The notes under the pieces were generated by a model. It saw nothing but the letters and a program-made list of their open reading frames with translations. It was not told the origin of the DNA and made no database searches. A stretch of DNA of 5,358 bases, taken from NCBI GenBank assembly GCA_015485375.1, contig WFTU01000198.1:1-5358 (forward strand), read 5' to 3'. The translations under genes and the position numbers were made by a program. This document shows, in pieces, positions 5,174 through 5,358 of the stretch (position 1 is its first letter; each line of letters opens with the position of its first letter). This stretch comes from Paracoccaceae bacterium (GTDB lineage Bacteria; Pseudomonadota; Alphaproteobacteria; Rhodobacterales; Rhodobacteraceae).

Positions 5174-5358
5174 ATGACCGCCAAAGACCGCCCGTGGCTT
5201 TTCCGAACCTATGCCGGACACTCGACTGCCGAGGCGTCGAACGCGCTGTATCGCTCCAATCTGGCCAAGGGGCAGACGGGCCTGTCTGTGGCGTTCGATT
5301 TGCCGACGCAGACGGGATATGACTCCGATCATGTGCTGGCGCGTGGCGAGGTCGGCAA
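5174..5358 (+). CDS. ecm: Ethylmalonyl-CoA mutase, N-terminal fragment (runs off window)
   Basis: This is the start of the coenzyme B12-dependent mutase that converts (2R)-ethylmalonyl-CoA to (2S)-methylsuccinyl-CoA, an isomerisation two steps after the ccrA reaction, following epimerisation. I translated 61 codons by hand from the ATG at 5174. RPWLFRTYAGHSTAEASN and LPTQTGYDSDHVLARGEVG are hallmarks of the substrate-binding barrel of the methylmalonyl-CoA mutase superfamily, and match the Ecm/MeaA branch as I remember it from R. sphaeroides, which begins directly at this block without the longer N-terminal extension of true methylmalonyl-CoA mutases. The full protein should be about 650 residues, so roughly a tenth is visible and the B12-binding domain lies outside. 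AGAGG (5164-5168) is a good ribosome binding site 5 nt before the start. The location near ccrA supports Ecm over methylmalonyl-CoA mutase. Confidence 0.93.
   Translation, partial: MTAKDRPWLFRTYAGHSTAEASNALYRSNLAKGQTGLSVAFDLPTQTGYDSDHVLARGEVG

Noticed and set aside
5012..5332. Minus-strand open frame of 106 codons
   Set aside because: It overlaps the secreted-protein terminator, the ecm promoter and the ecm start on the opposite strand, and its sequence is low complexity and unlike any family.

Overview
The window reads as chromosomal DNA of an alphaproteobacterium of the Rhodobacterales (roseobacter/Rhodobacter group). The evidence is the protein content: an ethylmalonyl-CoA pathway crotonyl-CoA carboxylase/reductase and ethylmalonyl-CoA mutase that both look very close to the Rhodobacter sphaeroides proteins as I remember them, next to a roseobacter-type LuxR/LuxI pair. 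Coding DNA is G+C-rich and the intergenic stretches are clearly A+T-richer. There are no tRNA or rRNA genes, transposons, CRISPR arrays or phage genes.

Layout, left to right. Positions 1-1505 hold a minus-strand quorum-sensing cluster transcribed right to left: a 71-residue hypothetical protein (1290-1505), a LuxR-type regulator (635-1348) and a LuxI-type acyl-homoserine-lactone synthase (544 to the left edge, where its C-terminus is cut off). Positions 1506-1709 are non-coding and hold a palindromic repeat and a strong terminator. Positions 1710-2990 (minus) encode crotonyl-CoA carboxylase/reductase. Positions 3123-4523 (minus) encode a PlsB-like glycerolipid acyltransferase. A 160-bp divergent spacer follows, then a plus-strand gene for a small secreted protein of unknown function (4684-5025) with a textbook terminator. 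The first 61 codons of ethylmalonyl-CoA mutase (from 5174, plus) run off the right edge.

How the parts fit: crotonyl-CoA carboxylase/reductase makes ethylmalonyl-CoA, and the mutase converts an ethylmalonyl-CoA epimer to methylsuccinyl-CoA. The two flanking genes are therefore consecutive parts of the same acetyl-CoA assimilation route. Their upstream regions share an 8-bp word, ATGTTGCA, just before a -10-like hexamer, inside clusters of TTGCA-type motifs, which suggests a common regulator. The acyltransferase and the secreted protein lie between them. The lux cluster is probably a separate transcription unit, because a perfect 11-13 bp terminator hairpin follows the reductase gene.

I see no wholly new system. 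The points most worth checking are a hairpin that would mask the luxI ribosome binding site, the shared promoter motif of the two pathway genes, the small protein overlapping luxR, and the uncharacterised secreted protein.
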